Source: Xanthobacter dioxanivorans
GTDB taxonomy: Bacteria > Pseudomonadota > Alphaproteobacteria > Rhizobiales > Xanthobacteraceae
Length of the DNA stretch: 64,000 nucleotides
Direction of reading: 5' to 3'
Assembly (NCBI RefSeq): GCF_016807805.1
Contig: NZ_CP063362.1
Location: 3,266,501 to 3,330,500, forward strand
The translations under genes and the position numbers were made by a program. Each line of letters begins with the position of its first letter. Position 1 is the stretch's first letter. Positions 26,461 to 35,307 of the stretch are shown one piece after another. The notes below the pieces were generated by a model. That model worked only from the letters and a program-made list of their open reading frames with translations. It had not been told where the DNA came from and did not search any database.

Positions 26461-27390
26461 ATGGACCGGATCGACGCCATGACCGCCTTCGTCACGGCCC
26501 TCGACGCGGGCAGCCTCGCCCGCGCCGCCCGTCGGCTCGGCCGCTCGCCGGCGGCGATCACGCGCGCCGTGGCGCAGCTGGAGGAGCATCTCGGCACGCG
26601 CCTCCTCCACCGCACCACGCGCGCCCTGCACCTGACCCAGGCGGGCGAGCTTTATCTGGCCTCCTGCCGCGCCATCCTTGCCGATCTCGCCCAGGCGGAC
26701 CTGCTTGCCGCCGGCGAGCGCACCGATCCAAGGGGCGTCCTGTCCGTCACCGCGCCGGCCACGTTCGGCCGCCTGCACGTGGCACCCGTGATCGAGGATC
26801 TCATCGAGGCGCACCCGGCGCTGGAGGCGCGGCTGCTGCTGGTGGACCGGGTGGTCAACCTGATCGACGAGGGCCACGACGTGGCGGTGCGCATCGGCCG
26901 TCTGCCGGACTCGAGCCTTGTCGCCGCGCGGGTGGGCGAGGTGCGGCGCGTGGTGTGCGCGAGCCCGGACTATCTCGCTGCCCGCGGCACGCCCACCGTG
27001 CCGGCGGACCTGTCGACGCATCAGGTCGTCTCGTTCTCGCAGATCACCGAGAATGCGGTCTGGACCTTCGCCCCGGGGCCTTCGGGCGGGGCGCGCAAGC
27101 AGGTGGGCGTGCATGCGCGCTTCACCGTCAACAGCGCCGATGCGGCCATCGCGGCGGCGGCGCGGGGCCGCGGTGTCACCCGCGTGCTGTCCTATCAGGT
27201 GGAGGACGCGGTGGCCGCCGGGCGCCTGCGCCTGGTGCTGGAGGATTTCGAAGGCGAGCCGCTGCCGGTGCACGTGGTCTATCCGGGGGCGCGGCTCCAG
27301 GCGGCAAAGCTGCGCGCCTTCGTCGACTTCGCGGTGCCCCGCCTGAGGGCGCGGCTCGCGGCCCTGCCGGTCTCCTCGCGGCGGGCCTGA
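26461..27390 (+). CDS. LysR-family transcriptional regulator
   Basis: A 309-residue LysR regulator. The winged helix-turn-helix is at residues 1-60 (MDRIDAMTAFVTALDAGSLA, then LGRSPAAITRAVAQLEEHLG), followed by the substrate-binding domain with GVLSVTAPATFGRLHVAPVI near 95. The 'GHDVAVRIGRLPDSSLVA' segment is typical of the subgroup often found beside oxidoreductase genes. It is divergent from the AhpD-like/PPOX pair and is probably their regulator; the inducer is unknown. Confidence 0.92.
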   Translation: MDRIDAMTAFVTALDAGSLARAARRLGRSPAAITRAVAQLEEHLGTRLLHRTTRALHLTQAGELYLASCRAILADLAQADLLAAGERTDPRGVLSVTAPATFGRLHVAPVIEDLIEAHPALEARLLLVDRVVNLIDEGHDVAVRIGRLPDSSLVAARVGEVRRVVCASPDYLAARGTPTVPADLSTHQVVSFSQITENAVWTFAPGPSGGARKQVGVHARFTVNSADAAIAAAARGRGVTRVLSYQVEDAVAAGRLRLVLEDFEGEPLPVHVVYPGARLQAAKLRAFVDFAVPRLRARLAALPVSSRRA

Positions 27391-27440
27391 ATGGCGTGAC
27401 GCCGGGCCAGGGCCGCCGCCTGCGCTGCGGACAACCCGGC

Positions 27441-28031
27441 TCAGCGCGGCTCCAGCGCGGCAAGGGCAGGACGCAGGACGCCTTCCAGCAGCGCCCGCTC
27501 GGGCCGGATGCGGGACAGGACGCGGATGCCGAGCAGCACGCCGAGCAGCATGCGCGCGAAGTCCTCGGGCGACAGGTCGGCGGCGATGGCGCCGTCCTTC
27601 TGGCCCGCCGCCACGCGACGGCGGAAGAAGGCCTCGATCTCGCCGAGGGTCCGGCCTGCGGCGGCGCGCATGTCGGGATCGTGGGGGCCGAGCTCCACGG
27701 CGGCATTGACCATCATGCAGCCCTTCATGTCCGGATCGTCCAGCGAGCGCTCCACCACCTCGTCGAAGAAGGCGCCGATGGCCGCGCGCGGACCGATGGC
27801 GGGATCCTCGAGGCGACGGATGCGGTCGGCCACGCTCTCATCCACATAGCGCTGAAGCGCGCGCTCATAGAGCGCGTGCTTGTCGCCGAAGGCGTTGTAG
27901 AGGCTGGCGCCGGTGAGCCCCATGCTGGACGCGAGGTCGCGCACCGAGGTGGCCTCGTAGCCGCGCATCCAGAAGCAGCGGATCGCCGCGTCCAGAACCT
28001 CGTTTTCGTCGAACGCCCGTGGCCGTGCCAT
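27441..28031 (-). CDS. TetR/AcrR-family transcriptional regulator
   Basis: A 196-residue TetR-type regulator. The N-terminal DNA-binding domain is clear: RAFDENEVLDAAIRCFWMRG, then YEATSVRDLASSMGLTGASL and YNAFGDKHALYERAL. The C-terminal helical ligand domain includes KGCMMVNAAVEL, typical of the subgroup related to YdeS-like regulators. It lies 125 nt downstream of the GST gene on the same strand, so it may control that gene and itself; no operator could be seen with confidence. Confidence 0.92.
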   Translation of the reverse strand: MARPRAFDENEVLDAAIRCFWMRGYEATSVRDLASSMGLTGASLYNAFGDKHALYERALQRYVDESVADRIRRLEDPAIGPRAAIGAFFDEVVERSLDDPDMKGCMMVNAAVELGPHDPDMRAAAGRTLGEIEAFFRRRVAAGQKDGAIAADLSPEDFARMLLGVLLGIRVLSRIRPERALLEGVLRPALAALEPR

Positions 28032-28156
28032 GTCGCGCGTCGTCTTTCATTGTCGTGGGCAATGCGGGCGCGCCTGACGCCCGCCCCTGAGCTTTCGGAA
28101 AGAGATCGCATTATCCCATCGGCTTGCGGTGCGATGGGCGCGTGCTCCGGCTTCCG

Positions 28157-28870
28157 TCACCCGGCGCGTCGCGCGGTTTGCCCGAAGAGGATCTTCTTGC
28201 CTTCCTCCGTCACGGTCGGGCGGTTGGAATAGGGTTCGCCCCTGGCATAGGCGGCGATGGTCGCCGGCCGCGCCGCCACGGCTTCGAACCAGCGCCTGAG
28301 ATGGGGGAAATCGGCAAGATCCTGGCCCTGGCGCTGGTGGGGCACGATCCAGGGATAGATGGCCATGTCAGCGATGGAATAGTCCGGACCCGCCACATAG
28401 GCGCCCCCGGCCTCGGCGTTTGCCGCCAGCCGGCGGTCCAGCACGCCGTAGAGCCGGTTTGTCTCCTTCACGTAGCGCTCGATGGCGTAGGGGATCTTCT
28501 CCGGCGCATACTGACTGAAATGGTGGTTCTGTCCGGCCATGGGGCCAAGCCCGCCCATCTGCCAGAACAGCCATTGCATGACGCTCGTGCGGGCGCGCGG
28601 TTCGGAGGGAATGAAGCGCCCCGTCTTCTCGGCGAGATAAAGCAGGATCGCGCCGGATTCGAACACCGGGATCGGCGCGCCCTTGTCGCTGGGGTCGAGG
28701 TCGACGATCGCCGGCATGCGGTTGTTGGGGGCGATCGCAAGAAAGTCCGGCTTGAATTGGTCGCCCGCACTGATATCCACCGGGATGATCCGGTAGTCGA
28801 TCCCTGATTCTTCCAGGAAGAGCGTGATCTTGTGGCCGTTCGGAGTCGGCCAATAATAAAGATCGATCAT
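28157..28870 (-). CDS. Glutathione S-transferase (YghU/Ure2p-like group)
   Basis: A 237-residue GST. The thioredoxin-fold N-terminus starts MIDLYYWPTPNGHKITLFLE and continues to the cis-Pro and GSH-binding segment NNRMPAIVDLDP and FESGAILLYLAEKTG. The all-helical C-terminal domain includes GPDYSIADMAIYPWI. The TPNGHK motif places it with the Ure2p/YfcG/YghU group, which use GSH or glutathione disulfide and have disulfide-reductase activity. The ATG at 28870 gives the exact family start; a longer open frame upstream (to 28963) is not supported. Confidence 0.9.
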   Translation of the reverse strand: MIDLYYWPTPNGHKITLFLEESGIDYRIIPVDISAGDQFKPDFLAIAPNNRMPAIVDLDPSDKGAPIPVFESGAILLYLAEKTGRFIPSEPRARTSVMQWLFWQMGGLGPMAGQNHHFSQYAPEKIPYAIERYVKETNRLYGVLDRRLAANAEAGGAYVAGPDYSIADMAIYPWIVPHQRQGQDLADFPHLRRWFEAVAARPATIAAYARGEPYSNRPTVTEEGKKILFGQTARRAG

Positions 28871-29152
28871 CTTCAGCCTCGCTGATGCGCCGAACGCCAC
28901 GCGAGAACACCCGCATCGCGCAAAAATCGCCCGAAGGGAGCTTGTGGCCCCCGCCTCGGGCACATTCTATATCGGTCGATCTAAAACGCAAAATCCGGCC
29001 GGCCGTGGTCATATCCCAGTTTGAAAGCCATGCGTTGCCGCCCCTTTTCCCGCTTGCGGGGGAGGGCCGGGGAGGGGCAGCCGCCCGTCCCGGTTTGCCG
29101 ATCGGGCCAATTCGCATTTGCGAATGGCTCGCGCAGTGTTGCAAAATGAGGC

Positions 29153-29689
29153 ATGCCTCCTTCCGCGCCACCGCCCGGCTCCTCATCCGATACCCGCCCT
29201 GGGGCGCGTACCTTTCTTGGCAGAGACGGGCGCACGCTCCTGCTCTGGTGCTGGCAGGGGCTGGGCGGGACGCTGGCGGTCGCCGCCATGGAAATCGCGG
29301 CCTATTTTGGTGAGACGCCGCTGGCCCTCATTCCGTTCGCCACCTCCATCGTCCTGGTTCTGGGCATGCCGGAGGCAGAGGCGGCCCAGCCCCGGGCGCT
29401 GGTGGGAGGCCATCTGGTCTCGACGCTGGTGGGCCTGGCCATGCTCGCCGTTTTCGGCCGCTCCGAACCGGCCGCGGCGGCGGCGGTGGGGCTCGCCATG
29501 GTCGCCATGCGGGCCACCGGCACCATGCATCCCCCGGCGGCCATCAATCCCATCATCGTGGTGATGGAGGCCATGAAGCCCGGCTTCCTGCTGGTCCCGG
29601 TGGGTTTCGGCGCGGTGCTGTTGTCGCTGTATGCGTTCGGCTGGCACAACCTGGCGCGGCGGGGAAGCTGGCCGTCGCGCTGGTGGTAA
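29153..29689 (+). CDS. HPP-family integral membrane protein
   Basis: A 178-residue membrane protein with about four hydrophobic segments. The family signature is present as GTMHPPAAINPIIV near residue 125, with an earlier SIVLVLGMPEAEAAQPRALV near 65. The N-terminus is a polar Pro/Ser tail of about 25 residues. HPP proteins are small bundles, some involved in nitrite transport in plants; bacterial roles are mostly unknown. It stands alone, divergent from GST with a 282-bp gap. Confidence 0.87.
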   Translation: MPPSAPPPGSSSDTRPGARTFLGRDGRTLLLWCWQGLGGTLAVAAMEIAAYFGETPLALIPFATSIVLVLGMPEAEAAQPRALVGGHLVSTLVGLAMLAVFGRSEPAAAAAVGLAMVAMRATGTMHPPAAINPIIVVMEAMKPGFLLVPVGFGAVLLSLYAFGWHNLARRGSWPSRWW

Positions 29690-29781
29690 GCCCTGCATGA
29701 GATGGGCGTCCGCGACCGCCTCCGGATGAGCGCATGTCGGGATCAGCCATCGGGCTCACCGTGCGCGATTTTCCCACCATC

Positions 29782-30159
29782 TCAGGCAAATTGCTGGAGG
29801 CCGTGGCCAACGGACCAATTTTCCTTCGCGGCATCGGCGATGACCACGAACACGTTTTCCGGCCGGATGCCCGGGTTCTCGCCGAGCAGCTCCGCAATGC
29901 GCTTGAAGAGCGTCTTCTTCTGCTCCCCCGTGCGGGTATTGAAGACGGTGATCCCGATATAGACGAGATCGTCGCTCCGCGTGACACCGAAGGCCGCACC
30001 GTAGCGGAAGTTCGCGGCGTCATGCTCGCTGATGGTCATGAACTGGTCGTCTTCGGGCACGCCGAGCGTCTCGCGCAGGGCGCGGTAGAGGCTGTCGAAC
30101 ATGGCCTGCCGGTAGGCTTCGGGCTTTCCGGCGCGCATGGAGATGTGAATGAGCGGCAT
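29782..30159 (-). CDS. Tautomerase superfamily protein (125 aa)
   Basis: A 125-residue protein starting MPLIHISMRAGKPEAYRQAM: after Met removal, Pro1 would be the catalytic base, as in 4-oxalocrotonate tautomerase relatives. The second half continues DLVYIGITVFNTRTGEQK and ENVFVVIADAAKENWSVGHG, and the C-terminal Asn-Trp-Ser pattern is typical of the longer tautomerase_2 members. It is divergent from a LysR gene that probably controls it. Substrate unknown. Confidence 0.87.
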   Translation of the reverse strand: MPLIHISMRAGKPEAYRQAMFDSLYRALRETLGVPEDDQFMTISEHDAANFRYGAAFGVTRSDDLVYIGITVFNTRTGEQKKTLFKRIAELLGENPGIRPENVFVVIADAAKENWSVGHGLQQFA

Positions 30160-30255
30160 CGCGACCCCTTTGCTTCTGTGACCCGCTTCGAGGTTAGACG
30201 CCGCTCTATCATTTTGGTATTATATGGATGCTGATATCAATAATAACGACTGAAA

Positions 30256-31113
30256 ATGATTGGGCGCCCCCTCGACCTGGACTCCGTCCGGGCTTTCATC
30301 TGCATCGCCGAGCTTGGCAACTTCACCCGCGCGGCTGAGGCGATGGGGACGACGCAGGCTGCGATCAGCCTGAAGCTGAAGCGGCTTGAAGAGCGGGTGG
30401 GCTGCCGGCTCGTCGAGCGGACGCCCCGGTATGTGCAGCTTTCGGCGCGGGGTGATGCCTTCCTGGAACATGCCCGCGCGCTGCTGGAAGCGCACGACCG
30501 CGCGCTCGCCCTCTTTGTCCAAACCCGGGAACGCCTCACCATCGGCATCAGCGACCATGTGGCGGGGCCTGAGCTTCCCGCCTTGATCGCGCGCATGAAC
30601 GCGCAAGACCCGCAGCTGTTGATCGAAATCCGTATCGGATCATCGGGCGATCTGCTTCAAAGCTTCGACCGGCGCGAGCTCGACACGGTGATCGTCCGCC
30701 TGCATGCCGGGCGGAGCGACGGGGAGATGCTCACGGAAGAAAAGTTCGGCTGGTTCGCGTCACCAGGCTGGCAGCACCGCGCGGGCGAGCCCCTGCCGCT
30801 GGCCACGATGGCCGAACCGTGCGGCGTGCGTGCCATGGCGGGGCAGCTCCTCGATGCGGCGGGCGTGCCCTGGACGGAGATTTTCGTCGGCGGGGGCGTC
30901 ACGGCGGTCGCGGCCGCCGTCATGGCCGGGCTCGGCGTTGCTGCGTTGGCTCCGCGCATGCTGCCCTTCGGCGCCGTCGAAGTCGGCCGCAGGCTCGGCC
31001 TTCCGGACCTTCCGCGCTTGCCGGTGCTGCTTCACACGAGGATCAGGGACGGCCGCCCGCGCGATGCGCTCGCCGCGCTTTCGGCCGCCTTCAGGAGCGC
31101 GGTGCGTGGCTAG
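30256..31113 (+). CDS. LysR-family transcriptional regulator
   Basis: A 285-residue LysR regulator with N-terminal HTH (LDSVRAFICIAELGNFTRAA, TQAAISLKLKRLEERVGCRL) and a periplasmic-binding-like C-terminal domain. It is 96 bp from the divergent tautomerase gene, and the AT-rich gap includes TATCA near 30207 and TGATATCA near 30230, possible arms of the LysR site. Length is on the short side but complete. The stop codon TAG at 31111 lies inside a palindromic repeat. Confidence 0.92.
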   Translation: MIGRPLDLDSVRAFICIAELGNFTRAAEAMGTTQAAISLKLKRLEERVGCRLVERTPRYVQLSARGDAFLEHARALLEAHDRALALFVQTRERLTIGISDHVAGPELPALIARMNAQDPQLLIEIRIGSSGDLLQSFDRRELDTVIVRLHAGRSDGEMLTEEKFGWFASPGWQHRAGEPLPLATMAEPCGVRAMAGQLLDAAGVPWTEIFVGGGVTAVAAAVMAGLGVAALAPRMLPFGAVEVGRRLGLPDLPRLPVLLHTRIRDGRPRDALAALSAAFRSAVRG

Positions 31114-31148
31114 GGCGTTCCCCCGTTTCACGGAATCGGGGAAACGCC
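31111..31148 (+). terminator. Hairpin at the LysR stop codon, repeat-like
   Basis: Arms GGCGTTCCCCCGTTTC (31114-31129) and GAATCGGGGAAACGCC (31133-31148) pair at 14 of 16 positions around a 3-nt loop. The same CTAGGGCGTT start occurs at the ndvB stop (24415), so this is likely a mobile or amplified palindromic element serving as a terminator. Confidence 0.5.
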
Positions 31149-31159
31149 TATATCTCTGC

Positions 31160-31212
31160 GTGATCGCGTTTTCTTCACGCGAATCGGTCTCCACTTCGCT
31201 CGAAAACGCTCT
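31160..31212. repeat. Rhizobial-type palindromic repeat
   Basis: Outer arms GCGTTTTC (31166-31173) and GAAAACGC (31202-31209), inner arms GCGAA (31179-31183) and TTCGC (31195-31199). Read on the minus strand it starts AGAGCGTTTTCGAGCGAAGT, the wording of a palindromic repeat I know as common across Rhizobiales intergenic regions. Confidence 0.6.
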
Positions 31213-31950
31213 GGGCACAGGGGCCCCACCCCAAATGCGCCCGGGCGAGAGGCCGAGGTCGACACCGTCCGTCTCCCGCGACCGGGTTGCCTCGGTTTCT
31301 GGCCTGACGGTAGGGCAGAAATTCGCTGGACGGCGAAAAGCGCATACCGTCGCGCGCACGGCCGGAGCCCATCGTTTCAGGGCGATAGGCTCCGATAGGG
31401 AGTGCTTGATTTTTTGTTTGATTTCAGCTGGTTATTAGGGTGTGGCAATCGTTCGCGAGAGGCCGCGAACGTGCATCTTTCATTCCCGTTCGATGGCCAA
31501 CAAGCTTGATTTCGCAATGTAGTTATTGAGATTTCCGCCTGCGGTGCAAGTCTATACCAAGTCCGATACCTTTCGTTGAACAGCGGTGTATTTGCGGATC
31601 CGATATAGTGGTTCTTCTCGCCACAAACGTGGGCGCATCATAAACGAGGTCCGCGAGAATGCAGGCCCCAGGGGTGATGGCTCAACACCTGATCGCTACT
31701 GGCGCACACCCCGCACCTCGGATTGCGCGGATCTGCACCCAGCTTGATCTGTTCGCCCTCGGCCCCGGTGGCGCCGATGGTCGCGACCGTTTCGATGCCG
31801 GAGCGCCGAAAGACGACAGGGCGCATCACCAGTTCTGCCGATGCGCCTCCAAGGCGGTGGAGATAATTCCTTGGCACTCGGGTCCGCAAAGGGGCCCTTG
31901 GTGCGGGCTGCGATCTTCGAGGCCCGGGATGTCTCACCGCGAGTGATCCC
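31213..31950. other. Long intergenic stretch, 738 bp
   Basis: No gene could be supported. The first 230 bp are mixed composition; 31400-31640 is AT-rich for this genome and may be acquired or regulatory DNA. Between 31660 and 31930 weak frames exist on both strands (e.g. minus-strand ETVATIGATGAEGEQIKLGA) with no recognisable family and no good start. The promoter of the secreted repeat protein should lie near its right end. Confidence 0.35.
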
Positions 31951-32289
31951 ATGCGAAACACCTTTCGACTGGTTTCCGGCTTGTGGCTCGGCACGCTGGC
32001 GGCGTTGCCGGCTTCGGCGATGCCCCTTGCCCCATCCCCTGTACCGGCGACCGCCTCCACGACACTGGTCGCCCAGGGCTGTGGCCCGGGCTGGTGGCGC
32101 GGGCCCTGGGGCCATTGCCGCGACACTCCCTATACCGGCCGCGTGCCGGGCGGCGGGTGGGTCTACGACCTGCCCCCCGCCTATGGCTATTTCGGCAATG
32201 GCTGCCCACCCGGCTACTGGCATGGGCCCTGGGGGCATTGTCGCGATACCCCCTATCACGGCCGGCTGCCCGGCGGCGGATGGCAGTGA
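31951..32289 (+). CDS. Secreted small protein with two GCG...HCRDTPY repeats
   Basis: A 112-residue exported protein. The signal peptide (MRNTFRLVSGLWLGTLAALP, cleavage after ASA near residue 23) is followed by two tandem copies of about 28 residues. Copy one contains GCGPGWWRGPWGHCRDTPYT and copy two GCPPGYWHGPWGHCRDTPYH, each ending GRxPGGGW; a link VYDLPPAYGYFGN separates them. The build matches the rhizobial 'GCG_CRPN' group of Gly/Pro/Trp-rich cell-surface proteins, though here CRDTP replaces CRPNP. Each copy has two (or one) Cys, so disulfides are possible. Function unknown. Confidence 0.75.
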   Translation: MRNTFRLVSGLWLGTLAALPASAMPLAPSPVPATASTTLVAQGCGPGWWRGPWGHCRDTPYTGRVPGGGWVYDLPPAYGYFGNGCPPGYWHGPWGHCRDTPYHGRLPGGGWQ

Positions 32290-32339
32290 CGGTGACGACC
32301 GTCTCCCGCTCAGATCCAATGAGACAAGAGATATTGATC

Positions 32340-32840
32340 ATGAACCGCACTCTCATGGCCGCCCTGATGGGTGCGCTTGTCATCGCGGCGCCCACAGCGC
32401 AGGCCCAGACGGCGCTGCCGGCGGGCGCACTGCCGGAGCCCCCCGCCGTGGAGCTCTACAGCGGGGCGGATGCCCAGGCCGTGCTCGAGGCGCGCCTTCT
32501 CGCGCTGAAGACGGTGATGACCCTCACCCCGGAGCAGCAGAAGCTCTGGCCGCCGGTGGAAGCCGCCATCCGCGCGGTGGCGAAGTTGTCCGCCGAGCGC
32601 CGGGCCGAGCGGGCCAAGGCGCCGCCGCCGGCTGATTTCGTAGCGATCCTGGAGCGCACCGCCGATGCCGAGGCGCTGCGCGCGCGGGACCTGAAGAGCG
32701 TGACGGCCGCGCTGAAGCCTCTCGTCGCGTCTCTCACGCCGGAGCAGCAGCGGCGCATTCCCGCCTTCCTCGGCCTGCGCGAAAGCTCCGGCCTGCCCCA
32801 GCCCACCGCCGAGATCTGGCTGTTCGAAGAAGAAAACTAG
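32340..32840 (+). CDS. Periplasmic LTxxQ-type (Spy/CpxP-like) protein
   Basis: A 166-residue exported protein. The signal peptide MNRTLMAALMGALVIAAPTA ends before QTALPAG (cleavage after AQA). Two TPEQQ motifs, MTLTPEQQKLWPPVEAAI and ASLTPEQQRRIPAFLGL, flank a helical middle, as in Spy/CpxP family chaperone-like proteins. It follows the secreted repeat protein by 50 nt and is in the same direction, perhaps co-transcribed. Envelope stress role is inferred from the family only. Confidence 0.8.
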   Translation: MNRTLMAALMGALVIAAPTAQAQTALPAGALPEPPAVELYSGADAQAVLEARLLALKTVMTLTPEQQKLWPPVEAAIRAVAKLSAERRAERAKAPPPADFVAILERTADAEALRARDLKSVTAALKPLVASLTPEQQRRIPAFLGLRESSGLPQPTAEIWLFEEEN

Positions 32841-32889
32841 GGTCAAAACAATATCATCTCGCCAACTTACGCGCCTTAAGGAGGCTTCC

Positions 32890-33372
32890 ATGTCCATATC
32901 CTTCCTGCATTCCAAGGGAACAGAAGCGCCCATCAAGATCCCCGCCATTGGGCTCGATCTGTTCGTGCGCATGCCGCCGGCGGCGAGCTCGGGCGAGTTC
33001 TGCTTCATCGAGACCATCAATGCCCCGGGCGCCGGTCCCCCCCGCCATCGCCACCGCGAAGCCGAGATCTTCCGCGTCATCGAGGGCCGATATCTTTATG
33101 AGGCGGACGGCCGACGCTTTTATGCCGAGGCGGGCGACGTGGTCAGCATTCCCGGCGGGGTCGAGCACGGCTTCTGCAACGTGACCGACAAGCCCGCCCG
33201 CCAATACATCCTGATGGCGCCGGCCCTCGATGCGGCTGCCTTCTTCACCGAGCTCGCCGGCGTGATGCACGACGGCATCCCCGACCAGGCTGCGCTCAAT
33301 GCCTTCGGTCTGAAGTGGCACGTGGAGTTCCTCGGTCCGCCGGTGAGCAAGAACGACCAGCCCACGGATTGA
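32890..33372 (+). CDS. Cupin-domain protein (quercetin dioxygenase-like)
   Basis: A 160-residue single cupin. Metal-binding motif 1 is PPRHRHREAEIFRVIEG (two His and Glu) and motif 2 is GDVVSIPGGVEHGFCNV (His). A strong SD AAGGAGG precedes the ATG at 32890. Members are often dioxygenases or small-molecule binding proteins. It lies 78 nt before an aromatic FAD monooxygenase gene on the same strand, so a shared role in an aromatic or phenolic pathway is plausible. Confidence 0.85.
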   Translation: MSISFLHSKGTEAPIKIPAIGLDLFVRMPPAASSGEFCFIETINAPGAGPPRHRHREAEIFRVIEGRYLYEADGRRFYAEAGDVVSIPGGVEHGFCNVTDKPARQYILMAPALDAAAFFTELAGVMHDGIPDQAALNAFGLKWHVEFLGPPVSKNDQPTD

Positions 33373-33450
33373 GGCGGGTACGGCCGCCCCCATCGACCCA
33401 AACCACGGCCCGCGGCGCGGGCCGACCCATGAGACATTCGGGAGGACATC

Positions 33451-34917
33451 GTGACTGATCGCGTTCTCATCGTCGGCGCGGGACCGGTCGGACTGACCAT
33501 GGCTCTGGAGCTGGCGCGCTACGGCGTGCAGGCCCGTATCATCGACAAGATCCCGGACGCGGAGCACACGTCGCGTGCGGTCGCGGTATGGCCGCGCACG
33601 CTGGAGCTTCTCGACCGCTCCGGTGCGGCAGCCGACCTGATTTCTCTGGGGAACAAGGTGACCGTCGCCAACCTCTTGTCGGGTGGCCGGCGCGTGGCGG
33701 CGTTGTCTCTCGATCAGGTGCCCTCACCCTATCCTTTCGTGCTCATGGTGCCGCAGTACGACACCGAATCCGTGCTGCGGCGTCATCTCGCGGCCCACGG
33801 GGTCGCGCCTGACCTCGGCATCGAGCTGCTCGATTTTGAACAGGATGCGGACGGCGTCTCGGCCCGCCTGCGCGGCAGCGATGGTGCCGAGAGCACCGAG
33901 CGCTTCGCCTTTCTGGTCGCCTGCGACGGGGCGCACAGCGTGGTGCGCCACCGCCTCGGCCTCGACTTCAAGGGCGACACCATGGGCCTCGACTGGACCC
34001 AGGGCGACTTTCACCTGAGCGGATATCCCTTCCCGCCGTCGCAGATGTCCATCTTCTGTCACGAGGACGGGCCGATGCTGTTCTTCCCCATGGGGCCCGA
34101 TCGCGCCCGCATCATCACCAGCCTCGGCCCGACGACCGGAAAGCCAGCGGTGCCGCTGGACCAGGACGCCTTCCAGAAAGTGCTGGATGTGCGTGGCCCC
34201 GGCGGCATCACGCTCACCGGGACGGTCTGGATCAGCGCCTTCCACATCAACGAGCGGCAGGTGGACAGCTATCGGACCGGACGGGTCTTCCTCGCCGGCG
34301 ACGCGGCCCACATCCACAGCCCGGCTGGCGGGCAGGGCATGAACACCGGCATGCAGGATGCGATCAATCTCGCCTGGAAGCTGGCGCTGGTGAGCCGCGG
34401 CATCGCCACCGCCCCGGCGCTTCTGGACAGCTATGACCCCGAGCGCCGCCCGGTGGGCGCACAGGTGATCGAGGCATCCGGGCGGATGACCCGGATGGCG
34501 ACGCTGGCCAACCCCATCCTGGAGCATCTGCGCGACGTGGCCGTCCATCTGCTGCTGGGGCTCGCGCCGGTGCAGCGGGCCATGACCGGGCTGATGGCGG
34601 AAGTCTCCATCGGCTATCCCCATAGCCCGCTCAACGGCCCATCCCGGGGCGAAGCGGCTGCGGGGTCGCGGGTGCGGCCGGTGGTGGGGGAGGTGCCGTT
34701 CGGCTCGGGCGACACGCCGCTGTTCGCCGCGTGCGGCGGAGCCGGCGCGACCGAACTCGCCTCCCGCTTTCCCCGGCTCGTGGCGTCGTCGCCTCGATCC
34801 GACGGCGGAGCTTTCATCTCGCTGGTCCGTCCGGACGGCTACCTCGCAGCCCAGGTGGAGGATGCGGACTGGCAGGCTCTCGTCCCCTATCTCCACCAGA
34901 TCGAGGCGGAGCGCTGA
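33451..34917 (+). CDS. FAD-dependent aromatic monooxygenase (PheA/TfdB group)
   Basis: A 488-residue class A flavin monooxygenase. It has the N-terminal dinucleotide fold VLIVGAGPVGLTMALELARY, the DG motif VACDGAHSVVRHRLGLD near residue 160 that touches FAD and NAD(P)H, and the GD motif GRVFLAGDAAHIHSPAGGQG near 280. Such enzymes hydroxylate phenols or related aromatics. The GTG start follows GGGAGGA at a normal distance. Length fits the family without the long C-terminal thioredoxin-like domain. Partner cupin upstream, decayed hydantoinase pair downstream. Substrate unknown. Confidence 0.88.
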   Translation: MTDRVLIVGAGPVGLTMALELARYGVQARIIDKIPDAEHTSRAVAVWPRTLELLDRSGAAADLISLGNKVTVANLLSGGRRVAALSLDQVPSPYPFVLMVPQYDTESVLRRHLAAHGVAPDLGIELLDFEQDADGVSARLRGSDGAESTERFAFLVACDGAHSVVRHRLGLDFKGDTMGLDWTQGDFHLSGYPFPPSQMSIFCHEDGPMLFFPMGPDRARIITSLGPTTGKPAVPLDQDAFQKVLDVRGPGGITLTGTVWISAFHINERQVDSYRTGRVFLAGDAAHIHSPAGGQGMNTGMQDAINLAWKLALVSRGIATAPALLDSYDPERRPVGAQVIEASGRMTRMATLANPILEHLRDVAVHLLLGLAPVQRAMTGLMAEVSIGYPHSPLNGPSRGEAAAGSRVRPVVGEVPFGSGDTPLFAACGGAGATELASRFPRLVASSPRSDGGAFISLVRPDGYLAAQVEDADWQALVPYLHQIEAER

Positions 34918-34962
34918 GCGCTCATTGCTTAAGACAGATCCCGAACGGTCTTGGCGGTCGGA

Positions 34963-35307
34963 ATGACAGCCCGCCGCACCGAGGGCTTCCTGCGCGGATC
35001 CCTCAACCTGGCGGGCCTCGGTGACGATGCCGGCGCGTCCTTCGACATCGCCTTCCAGAACGAGTTCACCATCGGCCGTCGCGACGGCGCGGTGATCGTC
35101 ACCACGCCCGACCTGATCTGCGTGCTCGACAGCATCTCGGGAGAGGCCATCGGCACGGAGAGCTTGCGCTACGGTCAGAGGGTCACGGTCATCGCCCTAC
35201 CGTCGCAGCCGATACATCGGAGCGTGGAGGGGCTGCGCCACGTCGGTCCGCGCGCCTTCGGCCCCGACGTCGAATTTCGCAGCGTCTTCGGGGAGGAGCC
35301 GGCATGA
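34963..35307 (+). pseudogene. DUF917 family protein, C-terminal remnant
   Basis: Only about 115 codons remain of a protein family usually about 360 residues. The piece keeps the C-terminal pattern TEGFLRGSLNLAGL, DFIAFQ-like DIAFQNEFTIGRRDG, VTTPDLICVLDSISGEAIGT and VGPRAFGPDVEF. The N-terminal two thirds, which should precede it, are absent; the monooxygenase gene ends only 45 bp upstream. Its stop overlaps the ATG of the hydantoinase fragment (ATGA), the original operon overlap. Decay by deletion is the simplest reading. Confidence 0.65.

Noticed and set aside
31638..31946. Frames on both strands in the gap before the GCG-repeat protein
   Set aside because: Some coding-like wording on the minus strand, but no good start, no SD and no family; kept only as a gap note.
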